Positions 12,856-24,723 of a DNA stretch of 64,000 nt are shown here, one piece after another (within the stretch, counting starts at the first letter, position 1; the number at the start of each line of letters is the position of its first letter). The DNA lies in contig NC_092094.1 in assembly GCF_045679555.1 (NCBI RefSeq), forward strand, positions 19,677,905 to 19,741,904, given 5' to 3'. The notes beneath the pieces are model-generated. The model worked only from the letters and a program-made list of their open reading frames with translations, had not been told where the DNA came from and did not search any database. The DNA is from Salvelinus alpinus. Lineage: Eukaryota; Chordata; Actinopteri; Salmoniformes; Salmonidae. The translations under genes and the position numbers were made by a program.

Positions 12856-14565
12856 GCCTCTGACCTCCTCCTTATAGGTCTCATCGTTGTCGGTGACCAG
12901 GCCTACCACCGTTGTGTCGTTGACAAACTTAATGATGGTGTTGGAGTCGTGCTTGGCCACGCAGTCATGGGTGAACAGGGAGTACAGGATGATATTAAGC
13001 ACGCACTCTTGAGGGGCCCCCGTGTTGAGGATCAGCGTGGCAGATGTGTTGTTGCCTACCCTTACCACCTGGGGGCGGCCCGTCAGGAAGTCCAGGATCC
13101 AGTTGCAGAGGGAGGTGATTAGTCCCAGGGTCCTTAGGTTAGTGATGAGCTTTGAGGGCACTATGGTGTTGAACGCTGTGCTGTAGTCAATAAACAGCAT
13201 TCTCACGTAGGTGTTCCTTTTGTCCATGTGGGAAAGGGCAGTGTGGAGTGCAATAGAAATTGCATCATCTGTGGATCTGTTGGGGTGGCATGCAAATTGG
13301 AGTGGGTCTAGGGTTTCTGGGATGATGGTGTTGTTGTGAGCCATGACCAGCCTTTCAAAGCACTTCATGGCTATAGATGTGAGTGCTACGGTTCGGTAGT
13401 CATTTAGGTAGGTTACCTTGGTGTTCTTGGGCACAGGGACTATGGTGGTCTGCATGAAACATGTAGGTATTACAGACTGCCAGGGACAGGTTGAAAATGT
13501 CAGTGAAGACACTTGCCAATTGGTCAGCGCATGCTCGGAGTACATGTCCTGGTAATCCGTCTGGCCCTGCTGCCTTGTGAATGTTGACCTGTTTAAAGGC
13601 TACGGCTACGGCGAGCATGATCACACTGTCGTCCAGAACAACTGGTGCTCTCATGCATGCTTCAGTGTTGCATACCTCGAAGCGCGCATCAAAGTCATTT
13701 AGCTCGTCTGGTAGGCTTGTGTCACTAGGCAGCTCGCGGCTGGGCTTCCCTTTGTAGTCCGTAATAGTTTGCAAGCCCTGCCACATCCGACGAGTGTCGG
13801 AGCCCGTGTAGTAGGATTCAATCTTAGTCCTGTATTAACGCTTTGCCTGTTTGATGGTTTGTCTGAGGGCATAGCAGGATTTCTTATAAGCGTCCGGGTT
13901 AGTGTCCCGCTCCTTGAAAGTGGCAGCTCTACCCTTTAGCTCAGTGCGGATGATGCCTGTAATCCATGGCTTCTGATTGGGGTTGTACGTAAGGTCAATG
14001 TGGGGACAACGTCATCGATGCACTTATTGATGAAGCCGGTGACTGATGTGGTATAATCCTCAATGCCATCGGATGAGTCCCGGAACATATTCCAGTCTGT
14101 GCTAACAAAAACGGTCCTGTAGCTTAGCATCTGCATCATCTGACCACTTCCATATTGAGCAAGTGACTGGAACTTCCTGCTTTAGTTTTTGCTTGTAAGC
14201 AGGAATCAGAAGGATTGAAGTATGGTCAGATTTGCCAAAATGAGGGCGAGGGAGAGCTTTGTATGCGTCTCTGTGTGTGGAGTAAAGGTGGTCTAGAGTT
14301 TCTTTCTTCCTCTGTTGCACATGTAACATGCTGGTAGAAATGAGGTAAAAACGTATTGAAGTTTCTCTGCATTAAAGTCCCCGGCCACTAGGAGCACCCG
14401 CCTCTGGATGATCATTTTCTTGTTCGCTTATGGCTTTATACAGCTCGTTGATTGCGGACTTAGTGCCAGCTACGACATCCACTCCTTTCCACACGCCCAC
14501 TACTTTCCTTTTGACACACCCACTTGCCCATACTCCGGTCGCCATATGGAGTACCACAGTATGAG
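12856..14565 (-). mobile_element. LINE fragment (Rex1-like, tentative), minus strand copy
   Basis: This minus-strand copy is truncated at both ends and belongs to the same family as the plus-strand copy at 15530-18012. It runs from the end of the endonuclease domain (near 14560) to just after the reverse transcriptase catalytic box (near 12880). Since LINE insertion normally trims only the 5' end, loss of the 3' end here implies a later deletion. Confidence 0.75.
12880..14560 (-). pseudogene. LINE ORF2 remnant: endonuclease end plus reverse transcriptase
   Basis: Reading 5' to 3' on the minus strand, the end of an APE-type endonuclease (LDHLYSTHRDAYKALPRPHF then GKSDHTSILLIPAYKQ, 14102-14329) is followed by STDWNMF (near 14090). 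Next come reverse transcriptase blocks [20 protein letters not shown] (13400-13786), [11 protein letters not shown] and [20 protein letters not shown]. The catalytic box is degraded to [10 protein letters not shown] where the plus copy keeps [10 protein letters not shown]. Several frameshifts and stops. In-frame similarity to the plus copy is strong enough to align codon by codon. Confidence 0.8.
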
Positions 14566-14840
14566 TCATATTACCTATAAAACGTAGCGGTCAAACAAGG
14601 AAATAATTTTTCCAACATTCATTTTTTCCATAGGGGATTTTAGAAACAGTTAAAATAAGGTCTGTGTTTCGTGTAGGCTTACGCTGGCGTGACATTTTGA
14701 TAACTGTGTAAATCTCTCTGACAAGGTGACTTTTATCAATATATTTATCAACTTCAGGGCAAAGTTGGGCTGTTCACAGGCTGCAACATTTACCGACAGT
14801 TGGGACCTAAACTAGTCAAGTAGGATGTAGTAGAAAACCT
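14566..14840. other. noncoding DNA left of the uchl1 retrocopy
   Basis: No coding signal. The stretch near 14620-14720 shares words with 7310-7380 (AAATAAGGTCTG...), suggesting an old interspersed repeat. Confidence 0.4.
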
Positions 14841-15505
14841 ATGAAGATTAACCCCTTGATGTTCAACAAACTGCTTACTAAGCTGGGTGTGTGTGGTAGC
14901 TGGCGTTTCATGGACATGTTAGGTCTGGACGAGGAGGATTTGTCGTCTGTACCGATTCCATGCGGCACCGTCATTCTGCGGTTCCTGCTAATGGAACAGC
15001 ATGAGTTGTTCCGGGAAGAGCAGGAAGAGGAAGGAGAGCTGGTGTTTGGGGGTCTGACTGTTTTCTTCCTGAGAAACAAAGTGGTCAACTCCTGTGGCAC
15101 CGTAGCTCTGCTGCACGCAGTCGGCAAAACCTCCACCCACATGGTAGTACCATGGTGACTCGCCTGTGAAGAAGGTGGACGAGACATATTGGATGACCCC
15201 CCTTAACAAAGCTGCCCACCTAGAGATGAACCAGGCCACCAGAGAGGCCTATTATGACGTGGTAGCACAGGGCCAATGCCGGGTTGAAGCAGATCACGTC
15301 AACTTCCATTTAACTACCTTTATCAAGGTGAACAGAATACTTGCTGGATCCTAGGATGGAGGGGCCAGTGAACCATGGAGACACCCAGGACAACTCCTTA
15401 ATCTGGGATGCGGCGCATGTTTGTCAGGAGTTTGTAGAAAGAGAGGAGGGGGAGGGCCACTTCTCTGCTATGGCCTTCTGTTGCTCCAAGAAGGCACACA
15501 CATAG
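14841..15505 (+). pseudogene. uchl1-like: processed retrocopy of a ubiquitin C-terminal hydrolase L1-like gene
   Basis: Functional UCHL1 is a cytosolic cysteine protease of the peptidase C12 family that cleaves short C-terminal adducts from ubiquitin. This copy runs without introns for about 221 codons (family length about 223), whereas the vertebrate gene has many exons, so it is a retrotransposed mRNA copy. It starts MKINPLMFNKLLTKLGV, continues GSWRFMDMLGLDEEDLSSVP, keeps the active-site cysteine motif NSCGTVALLHAV (near 15090) and the histidine region CRVEADHVNFHLTTFIKV (near 15280-15330). The end resembles the family C terminus (QEFVEREEGEG in a shifted frame), with stop at 15503-15505. 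Frame changes near 15150 and 15345 and internal stops inactivate it. It sits between two inverted LINE copies of one family. UCHL3 is less likely by sequence. Confidence 0.85.
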
Positions 15506-15529
15506 TCTAAAGCACAAACAAACAGAAAC

Positions 15530-18012
15530 TCAAACAACAAGCTCCCGCGCTCAGGTCTGTTCAACGCTGGTCCGACCAATCTGAATCCACGCTTCAAGAC
15601 TGCTTCGATCACGCGGATTGGAATATGTTCCGCATCGCGTCCAACAACAATATTGACGAATATGCTGATTCGGTGAGCGAGTTCATTAGGAAGTGCATTG
15701 ACGATGTCGTACCCACAGCAACGATAAAAACATTCCCAAACCAGAAACCGTGGATTGACGGCAGCATTCGCGTGAAACTGAAAGCGCGAACCACTGCTTT
15801 TAACCAGGGCAAGGTGACCGGAAGCATGACCGAATACAAACAGTGTAGCTATTCTCTCCGCAAGGCAATCAAACAGGCTAAGTCTCAGTACAGAGACAAA
15901 ATCGAGTCGAAATTCAACAGCTCAGACACAAGAGGTATGTGGCAGGGTCTACAGTCAATCACGGATTACAAAAAGAAAACCAGCCCCGTCGAGGACCAGG
16001 ATGTCTTGCTCCCAGACAGGCTAAACAACTTTTTTGCCCGCTTTGAGGACAATACAGTGCCACTGACACGGCCCCCTACCAAAACCTGCGGGCTCTCCTT
16101 CACTGCAGCCGAGGTGAGTAAAACATTTAAACGTGTTAACCCTCGCAAGGCTGCAGGCCCAGACGGCATTCCCAGCCGCGTCCTCAGAGCATGCGCAGAC
16201 CAGCTGGCTGGTGTGTTTACGGACATATTCAATCAATCCTTATCCCAGTCTGCTGTTCCCACATGCTTCAAGAGGGCCACCATTGTTCCTGTTCCCAAGA
16301 AAGCTAAGGTAACTGAGCTAAACGACTACCGCCCCGTAGCACTCACTTCCGTCATCATGAAGTGCTTTGAGAGACTAGTCAAGGACCATATCACCTCCAC
16401 CCTACCGGACACCCTAGACCCACTCCAATTTGCTTACCGACCCAACAGGTCCACAGACGACGCAATCGCAACCACACTGCCCTAACCCATCTGGACAAGA
16501 GGAATACCCATGTGAGAATGCTGTTCATCGATTACAGCTCAGCATTTAACACCATAGTACCCTCCAAACTCGTCATCAAGCTCGAGACCCTGGGTCTCGA
16601 CCCCGCCCTGTGCAACTGGGTCCTGGACTTCCTGACGGGCCGCCCCCAGGTGGTGAGGGTAGGTAACAACATCTCCACCCCGCTGATCCTCAACACTGGG
16701 GCCCCACAAGGGTGCGTTCTGAGCCCTCTCCTGTACTCCCTGTTCACCCACGACTGCGTGGCCATGCACGCCTCCAACTCAATCATCAAGTTTGCGGATG
16801 ACACTACAGTGGTAGGCTTGATTACCAACAACGACGAGACGGCCTACAGGGAGGAGGTGAGGGCCCTCGGAGTGTGGTGTCAGGAAAATAACCTCATACT
16901 CAACGTCAACAAAACAAAGGAGATGATTGTGGACTTCGGGAAACAGCAGAGGGAGCACCCCCCTATCCACATCGACGGGTCAGTAGTGGAGAAGGTGGAA
17001 AGTTTTAAGTTCCTCGGTGTACACATCACGGACAAACTGAATTGGTCCACCCACACAGACAGCGTTGTGAAGAAGGCGCAGCAGCGCCTCTTCAACCTCA
17101 GGAGGCTGAAGAAATTCGGCTTGTCACCAAAAGCACTCACAAACTTCTACAGATGCACAATCGAGAGCATCCTGTCGGGCTGTATCACCGCCTGGTACGG
17201 CAACTGCTCCGCCCACAACCGTAAGGCTCTCCAGAGGGTAGTGAGGTCTGCAGAACGCATCACCAGGGGCAAACTACCTGCCCTCCAGGACACCTACACC
17301 ACCCGATGTCACAGGAAGGCCATAAAGATCATCAAGGACAACAACCACCCAAGCCACTGCCTGTTCACCCCGCTATCATCCAGAAGGCGAGGTCAGTACA
17401 GGTGCATCAAAGCAGGGACCGAGAGACTGAAAAACAGCTTCTATCTCAAGGCCATCAGACTGTTAAACAGCCACCACTAACATTTAGCGGCCGCTGCCAA
17501 CATACTGACTCAACTCCAGCCACTTTAAAAATGGGAATTGATGGAAATTATGTAAAAATGTACCACTAGCCACTTTAAGCAATGCCACTTAATACAATGT
17601 TTACATACCCTACATTACCCATCTCATATGTATATACTGTACTCTATATCATCTACTGCATCTTGCCATCTTTATGCAATACATGTACCACTAGCCACTT
17701 TAAACTATGCCACTTTATGTTTACATACCCTACAGTACTCATCTCATACGTATATACCGTACTCTATACCATCTACTGCATCTGCCATGCCGTTCTGTAC
17801 CACCACTCATTCATATATCTTTATGTACATATTCTTTATCCCTTTACACTTGTGTGTGTGTGTAAGGTAGTAGTGTGGAATTGTTAGGTTAGATTACTGT
17901 TGGTTATTACTGCATTGTCGGAACTAGAAGCACAAGCATTTCGCTACACTCGCATTAACATCTGCTAACCATGTGTATGTGACTAATAAAATTTGATTTG
18001 ATTTGATTTGAA
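15530..18012 (+). mobile_element. LINE (Rex1-like, tentative), plus strand copy with complete 3' end
   Basis: A 5'-truncated non-LTR element. Coding similarity starts near 15535 (in frame, QRWSDQSESTLQDCFDHADW) and ends at the stop at 17478-17480. A 530-base 3' UTR follows, containing two diverged copies of a CACTAGCCACTTTAA/GTTTACATACCC segment (17560-17620 and 17690-17750). The 3' terminus is AATAAAATTTGATTTGATTT, a short (TTTGA)n tail, ending near 18012. Same family as 12856-14565 and as the small fragment at 49261-49528. Confidence 0.8.
15535..17480 (+). pseudogene. LINE ORF2 pseudogene, reverse transcriptase nearly complete
   Basis: Two long frames, 15625-16485 and 16512-17480, are one ORF broken by a 7-base deletion at about 16470-16490. 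The minus copy retains the bases missing here. Domains in order: linker ([20 protein letters not shown]), reverse transcriptase fingers (NPRKAAGPDGIPSRVLRACA), [36 protein letters not shown], first Asp in [14 protein letters not shown]. Next come [20 protein letters not shown], the catalytic [10 protein letters not shown] (16791-16820) and the thumb with [20 protein letters not shown]. The C terminus ends LLNSHH. Apart from the deletion it is well preserved, so this copy is younger than the minus one. Confidence 0.85.
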
Positions 18013-19370
18013 ACAATGTACACGCTCACACACACTGCAGCACATAGTAAAGCTTGCCAAAGCCTGGTGTCTGTTTGATGACGAGGATGTCAACGCTACA
18101 TTTTAGGTCTGTTTCTGTAGTCTCAAAATGATCAAACATTTTGTTACATGAACAAATTGTATTTTCTAATTTTACATCACACATTGTAAAAAATAATTTA
18201 TTACATCACATTAAATAAATGTTATTCAAATATGTTGTCTCGCCCCCACAAGTAAACCTGGGTTTCTACTAGATTCTATAGCCACAGTCAAAATAGGCTA
18301 TATCGTCAAAAATATTCTAAACAAAAATGAGCGTTTTGGTCTTAATTTAAGGTTAGTTTTAAACCCCGATTTTAAGGAGAGAAATTGTAGAAATAGGCAG
18401 GTTTTAGCAATAATATTGACTTTGTGACAACCATAACCCCAGAGCACATAGGCCGTGTTTACACAGGCAGCCCAATTCTAATATTGTTCCCACTAATTGG
18501 TATTTTGACCAATCACATCGGATATTTTCACATCAGAGCTGATCTGATTGGACAAAAGACCATTATTAGTGGAAAAAATAATTGGACTGGCTGTCTAAAC
18601 GCAGCCATAGTATACAGATTTAAATATACATACAGATGTGCGCGGCGCCATAGGCTGACCACGATGAGCATGCACAGACCTTTCATGTAATGGGACAGAC
18701 TCTTCACGCCACTTCGATACAAAGTGATTTTCTTAGCAGGTTAGAAGGGCCTACCTCTTTTCATAACCTTAACCTCAGTCTCCTAACCTGCAAGTAAAAA
18801 GTCACTTCGGTATCCAAGTGGCGTTTAAATAGTGTTTCCCGTCATGTGATAAGTGTACTTCCAATTTGTGTCCGATGTGCCCTATACAGTCAATTGATGT
18901 GACCTTGAAGCATGCCATTTGAGCATGTTTGACTTGTTTTCTTAATGTATAAACAGTTTAAGATGATAATAGTTTATGATTGCTTGCTTCTTCCAAACAT
19001 TATTACCACAATATAATGTCTTTAAATCAACAACAAAAAATTATCCGCGTGGTGGCAGCACTTGCATTGTTTCATTCCTGTTAACTGTATTTTGTTATTG
19101 TTCTTTATGTTGTATTTGTCAAGCTACATTATTTGTAGTTTTTTATATTTTGTAATTTGCACAATTTAACTGTGAAATTAATAAAAATTAGAATTCAAAC
19201 AGTTATCAAAATGCATGATACTCATTTTTATTACATAATATAAATGCAACATGCAATTCGTTATACACCTTGATGTGGGTGTGCTTATGTAATTAATTAA
19301 TTAGCCAAATGAAAATGCCCTTTAAACTCCCCTAACTGAGGTGCATGTTGTTCGTATGATGGCTGAGACG
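18013..19370. other. intergenic DNA with one palindromic MITE
   Basis: AT-rich and noncoding apart from the palindromic element at 18450-18607. A poly-AT stretch at 19130-19200 contains AATAAA. No gene recognised. Confidence 0.5.
18450..18607. repeat. palindromic MITE-type element
   Basis: The ends are inverted copies: GGCCGTGTTTACACAGGCAG on the left, and the complement of GGCTGCGTTTAGACAGCCAG on the right. A second inner pair, CTAATTGGTATTTTGACCAA and TTGGACAAAAGACCATTATT, also folds back. About 158 bases, no coding capacity. A partial relative occurs at 39105-39235. No clear target duplication seen. Confidence 0.6.
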
Positions 19371-19544
19371 CGTGGGACACGTTTTGTGGGCTTTGGTTGG
19401 AAAGGGTCGAGATAAAACAGACACGGCGTACCCTGGTGACAACTGGTTTGCGGCTGCTGGTACTAGTGTGGGGAGCGTGTGTTTCACGTTTTGCTTCTCA
19501 ACACGCAGCAAAACGTCGTCAGGACCGAATTTGCCTCTGGAAAC
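19371..19544 (+). promoter_or_regulatory. candidate noncoding first exon / promoter of bcl2l13
   Basis: This is the only CpG-rich stretch between atp6v1e1 and the bcl2l13 start codon (GACGCG, CGAG, CGGCG, CGTCGTC). It ends in a plausible donor CGG|GTACGT at 19544/19545. The first coding exon begins with an acceptor (TTTCAG at 28776-28781) upstream of its ATG, so an upstream noncoding exon must exist. This is the best candidate by composition only. Confidence 0.35.
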
Positions 19545-20815
19545 GGGTACGTCATGTGTCCTACACTTAGCAGGCTGCTATTTGACAATCGATCTTCAGG
19601 ATGAGCCAATATTACTATCTTAACAGTGTTCAGTAGCACGAGTTAGCAGGCTAGCTAGTTATAAAGTTTATCGTAGAGGCGACAGGAACAGTTGAGGGGG
19701 TGTGTACGCTAGACAGAATCTCCATCGAGCTTGCTTGTACTGAACTAGCTACGTTAGTTAGTACATCGCGTACAATGGCGTAATGCCACTGAACAATGTG
19801 GATCTCTACGGTTATGAACTTGGGTTTCTCTCCCATTGTAGTGGCATATTGATCATGAACGGACGCTGTTTTCCTGTGTGGTTTAGTACACTGTTAGTAC
19901 TAACGTTACAGTACTCAAATGTTGGTTGATTACTCCAACAACTTCATGGTTCATGCCGATGATGTGTTGTGTAATAATGTGGAGGTGAAAGCAGGGTTGC
20001 CAGGTCTAGTTCAATGACAACTCAAAACCCGAACAAAATGCCTGAAACTAGCCCAAGAAAGGAGTTGCCACATTTATACAATACTCCCACCCCCCCATGA
20101 GAAAATGTTATCAAAACAATTAAGGAATATCGAGTAACTTGTAACTATGTTAGAAGCAAAAATCGTTTTTCATCAATTATTATTGCGAACTATGAGATTA
20201 CTTAAATACATTTGGATATGTCGCTAGATAAAAGATAATTCTCCCTTATTAAACTAGCCAGATCATTTAACATCAGTGGATGTAGTGGTGCGGAGTCGAC
20301 TTCAAAATAATCGATTCCTCGACTCCTTGCACGTCGACTCCTATTTTTGGGTGTCATGGTTGCGGAATCGACTCCTAAGATTCTGTATTTTTGCAATGGA
20401 GCAAACAATTTTCCATAGTCTACTTCGAGAACACAAACTCTCGCATCTTTCACAGCAGTGGGAGAGATGGGAGGGGCGCAACCAGCCATAGGTAGGCATG
20501 TCGGCCATCCGGCAGACAGTCAGAACCGTTAATCGGTAATCAAAATATATAGGCTATCGCAATGCTGTATTTCGCAATTTCCTGGCTTGCAATGTCTCTC
20601 GCAGGTTCACTAAAGTAAGGGCTATCTGTGAGTACAGACCGAAGACCAAACACACACTAGCGTTTTTCATAGCGAAGTGAAAGGGGAGCAGGCGAGGGAG
20701 GATCGTTGCAGGCAGAGAGACAGTCAGAACCGTGCGTATAGGCTATATTTTGGTAATCTAGTAATGCCTCGTAAATTTACCAACATTATATTAAAGTAGG
20801 CTATATATTAGGCAA
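19545..20815. other. noncoding DNA, unassigned repeat segments
   Basis: No gene. The stretch 20275-20420 has repeated GTCGACTCC/AATCGATTCC words that look like part of an interspersed repeat of unknown class. Confidence 0.4.
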
Positions 20816-21008
20816 TTTTATTTCACCTTTATTTAACCAGGTAGGCCAGTTGAGAAGTTCTGAAGTTCTCATTTACAACTGCGACCTGGCCAAGATGGAG
20901 CAAAGCAGGGCGAAAAAAACAACACAGAGTTACACATGGAATAAACAAAGGTACAGTCAATAACACAATAGAAACATCTGTATACAGTGTGTGCAAATGG
21001 CGTAAGGA
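20816..21008 (-). mobile_element. LINE 3'-end fragment
   Basis: A 5'-truncated copy of the 3' terminus of the LINE at 7391-12200. Both read TTTCACCTTTATTTAACCAG on the plus strand, then CTCATTTACAACTGCGACCT and TATACAGTGTGTGCAAATG. Confidence 0.8.
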
Positions 21009-21014
21009 GTATGC

Positions 21015-21083
21015 TTATGGCTAAGCTATTCTTCATAGTGCCAGTGAATTATGGCTAAGCTATTCTTCATAGTGCCAGTGAAT
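21015..21083. repeat. 34-bp tandem duplication
   Basis: Two adjacent copies of a unit beginning TTATGGCTAAGCTATTCTTC, with a period of 34 bases. No function apparent. A second small tandem duplication (unit GGAGAGCTGTGGATTAGTGA) lies at about 21610-21651. Confidence 0.8.
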
Positions 21084-21188
21084 TTCGTTGAACATCGCCA
21101 AATGCATAATTTTAATTAGGCCTAAATGTGCAATAAATCGTATTGCTTATAGTTTATTTAAACCCTGGCTGGCTGATGATGTCCTAGG

Positions 21189-21278
21189 TCAGGGCTCTCC
21201 AACCCTGTTCCTGTAGGAGTGAAAAGCTACAGGATGGTAGCTCTCCACAAACAGGGTTGGAGAGCCCAGTCCTAGGCA
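21189..21278. repeat. short palindromic repeat
   Basis: CAGGGCTCTCCAACCCTGTT on the left and the complement ACAGGGTTGGAGAGCCC on the right form long inverted arms around an AT-rich loop. Typical of a MITE-like element. No duplication of flanks identified. Confidence 0.55.
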
Positions 21279-23730
21279 ATAGATGGCAAACCAGCATCCC
21301 CATTAAACTTTTTGGAAATGGCAAGTTCACTTTCTCATCCATAATAAACACAGTCAAGTGCAAGTACAGTTCAGCAGCTTAAATCAGCAGGATGTGGGGC
21401 ATTGTTATTAGGAAGGATCTGTGCCATGGATGGATCGCTAAAATAATGATTATGATCACTCTTCATAATATTAAATATTATGGGGAGACCTATACATTTG
21501 GCAGCCAAGTATGAGTTATCAGTCAATTAAGGTTGAATATGAGCCAAATGCTTGGAATGTTACTGAGTAAGGGAAAGGCCATCGCATGGTTGCAGTCACT
21601 GATAAGGTTGGAGAGCTGTGGATTAGTGAGGAGAGCTGTGGATTAGTGAGGAATGGGGGCCGAGGTCAGGTCACATTAAGGGAGAAGGAACAGTTTATTA
21701 CCCACATCACTTAACTTCCTGCATAGCAATAAAGATGCAATGTTTGGGAAAAGGAGGAGACTTCACCTAAAGTAGGGTATATATACTTGTGCTGGTGGGA
21801 ACAAGTCTTTGTCTGTTCAGCTGTCTGATCCATTGGGTGAATGAACTTGGTTTGAGTTTTTCATAGTTGTCCGTTAGTTTTTAGTATGTTTTTTTAGAAC
21901 CTAACATCATTATGGGGTGTTGTGTGTAGATTGCTGAATGTTTTATTTATTTAATCCATTTTAGGATAAGGTTGTAACAACAACGAAATGTGGAAAAAGT
22001 CAAGGGGTCTGAATTAGAGGTAGACCGATTAATCGGCATGAACAATTTAATTAGGGCCGATTTCAAGTTTTCATAACAATCGGTAATCTGCCTTTTTGGA
22101 CGCCGATTACATTGCAATCCACGAGGAAACTGCGTGGCAGGCTGACCACCTGTTACGTGAGTGCAGCATCAATAGGACCTTGTGGCTGCAAGGAGCCAAG
22201 GTAAGTTGCTAGCTAGCATTAAACTTATCTTCTAAAAAACAATCAATCTTCACATAATCACTAGTTAACTACACATTGTTGACGATATTATTATGTTAAC
22301 TAGCTTGTCCTGCGTTGCATATAATCAATGCTGTGCCTGTTAACTTATCATCGAATGACAGCCTACTTCAACTTTGCCAAACGGGTGATGATTTAACAGA
22401 AGCGCATTCGTGAAAAAAACACAATCGTTGCACAAATGTACCTAACCATAAACCTCAATGGCTTTCTTAAAATCAATACACAGAAGTATATTTTTTTAAA
22501 CCTGCATATTTAGTTAAAATAAATTAATGTTAGCAGGCAATATTAACTATGGAAATTGTGTCACTTATCTTGCGTTCAGTGCAAGCAGAGTCAGGGTATA
22601 TGAAACAGTTTGGGCCACCTGGCTCATTGCGAACTGTGTTAAGACCATTTCTTCCTAACAAAGACTAATTCATTTTCCAGATTTTTACATAATTATGACA
22701 TAACATTGAAGGTTGTGCAATGTAACAGCAATATTTAGACTATTTAGACTTCGGGTTGCCACCCATTCGATAAAATACGGAACGGTTCCGTATTTCAATT
22801 AAAGAATAAACGTTTTGTTTTCGAAATGATAGTTTCCGGATTTGACCATAAAAATTATCAAAGGCTCGTATTGCTGTCTGTTTATTATAATTAAGTCTAG
22901 GATTTAATAGAGCAGTCTCACTGAGTGGTGGTAGGCAGCAGCAGGCTCGTAAGCATTCATTCAAACAGCACTTTACTGCGAGCAATGCTTATTTGCCAGC
23001 AATGCTTGAAGCACAGCGCTGTTTATGACTTCAAGCCTATCAACTCCCGAGATTAGGCTGGCAATACTAAAGTGCCTATAAGAACATCCAATAGTCAAAG
23101 GTATATGAAATACAAATGGTATAGAGAGAAATAGTCGACGTGTAATAATTCCTATAATAACTACAACTTAACTGGGAATATTGAAGAACTGGGAATACTG
23201 AACCACCAGCTTTCATATGTTCTCATGTTCTGAGCAAGGAACTTAAACGTTAGCTTTTTTACATGGCACATATTGCACTTTTACTTTCTTCTCCAAGACT
23301 GTTTTTGCATTATTTAAACCAAATTGAACATGTTTCATTATTTATTTGAGACTAAATAGATTTTATTTCTGTATTATATTAAGTTAAAATAAAAGCGTTC
23401 ATTCAGTATTGTTGTATTTGTCATTATTATTATATATATATACAGTGGGGAGAACAAGTATTTGATACACTGCCGATTTTGCAGGTTTTCCTACTTACTA
23501 AGTACACTTCAACTGTGAGAGACGGAATCTAAAACAAAAATCCAGAAAATCACATTGTATGATTTTTAAGTAATTAATTTGCATTTTATTGCATGACATA
23601 AGTATTTGATACATCAGAAAAGCAGAACTTAATATTTGGTACAGAAACCTTTGTTTGCAATTACAGAGATCATACATTTCCTGTAGTTCTTGACCAGGTT
23701 TGCACACACTGCAGCAGGGATTTTGGCCCA

Positions 23731-24608
23731 CTACTCCATACAGACCTTCTCCAGATCCTTCAGGTTTCGGGGCTGTCGCTGGGCAATACGGACTTTCAGC
23801 TCCCTCCAAAGATGTTCTATTGGGTTCAGGTCTGGAGACTGGCTAGGCCACTCCAGAACCTTGATGCTTCTTACGGAGCCACTCCTTAGTTGCCCTAGCT
23901 GTGTGTTTCGGGTCGTTGTCATGCTGGAAGACCCAGCCACGACCCATCTTCAATGCTCTTACTGAGGGAAGGAGGTTGTTGGCCAAGATCTCGCGATACA
24001 TGGCCCCATCCATCCTCAATACGGTGCAGTTGTCCTGTCCCCTTTGCAGAAAAGCATCCCCAAAGAATTATGTTTCCACCTCCATGCTTCACAGTTGGGA
24101 TCCTTCTTCTTCCTCCAAACACGGCGAGTGGAGTTTAGACCAAAAAGCTCTATTTTTGTCTCATCAGACCACATGACCTTCTCCCATTCCTCCTCTGGAT
24201 CATCCAGATGGTCATTGGCAAACTTCAGACGGGCCTGGACATGCGCTGGCTTGAGCAGGGGGACCTTGTGTGCGCTGCAGGATTTTAATCCATGACGGCG
24301 TAGTGTGTTACTAATGGTTTTCTTTGAGACTGTGGTCCCAGCTCTCTTCAGGTCATTGACCAGGTCCTGCCGTGTAGTTCTGGGCTGATCCCTCACCTTC
24401 CTCATGATCATTGATGCCCCACGAGGTGAGATCTTGCATGGAGCCCCAGACCGAGGGTGATTGACCGTCATCTTGAACTTCTTCCATTTTCTAATAATTG
24501 CGCCAACAGTTGTTGCCTTCTCACCAAGCTGCTTGCCTATTGTCCTGTAGCCCATCCCATCCCAGCCTTATCCCTGATGTCCTTACACAGCTCTCTGGTC
24601 TTGGCCAT
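23731..24608 (-). pseudogene. Tc1-family transposase pseudogene
   Basis: The minus-strand start [11 protein letters not shown] is at 24608. An insertion of a few bases after KAGMG shifts the frame into a 179-codon stretch (24016-24555). This holds the helix-turn-helix ([20 protein letters not shown]), a second HTH ([20 protein letters not shown]) and the first catalytic Asp in [11 protein letters not shown]. Further shifts follow before [18 protein letters not shown]. The last block is [20 protein letters not shown] (23731-23940) with the catalytic Glu. The second Asp block is in another frame near 23905. Dead copy. Confidence 0.85.
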
Positions 24609-24723
24609 TGTGGAGAGGTTGGAGTCTGTTTGATTGTGTGGACAGGTGTCTTTTATACAGGTAACGAGTTCAAACGGGTGCAGTTAATACAGGTAATGAG
24701 TGGAGAACAGGAGGGCTTCTTAA

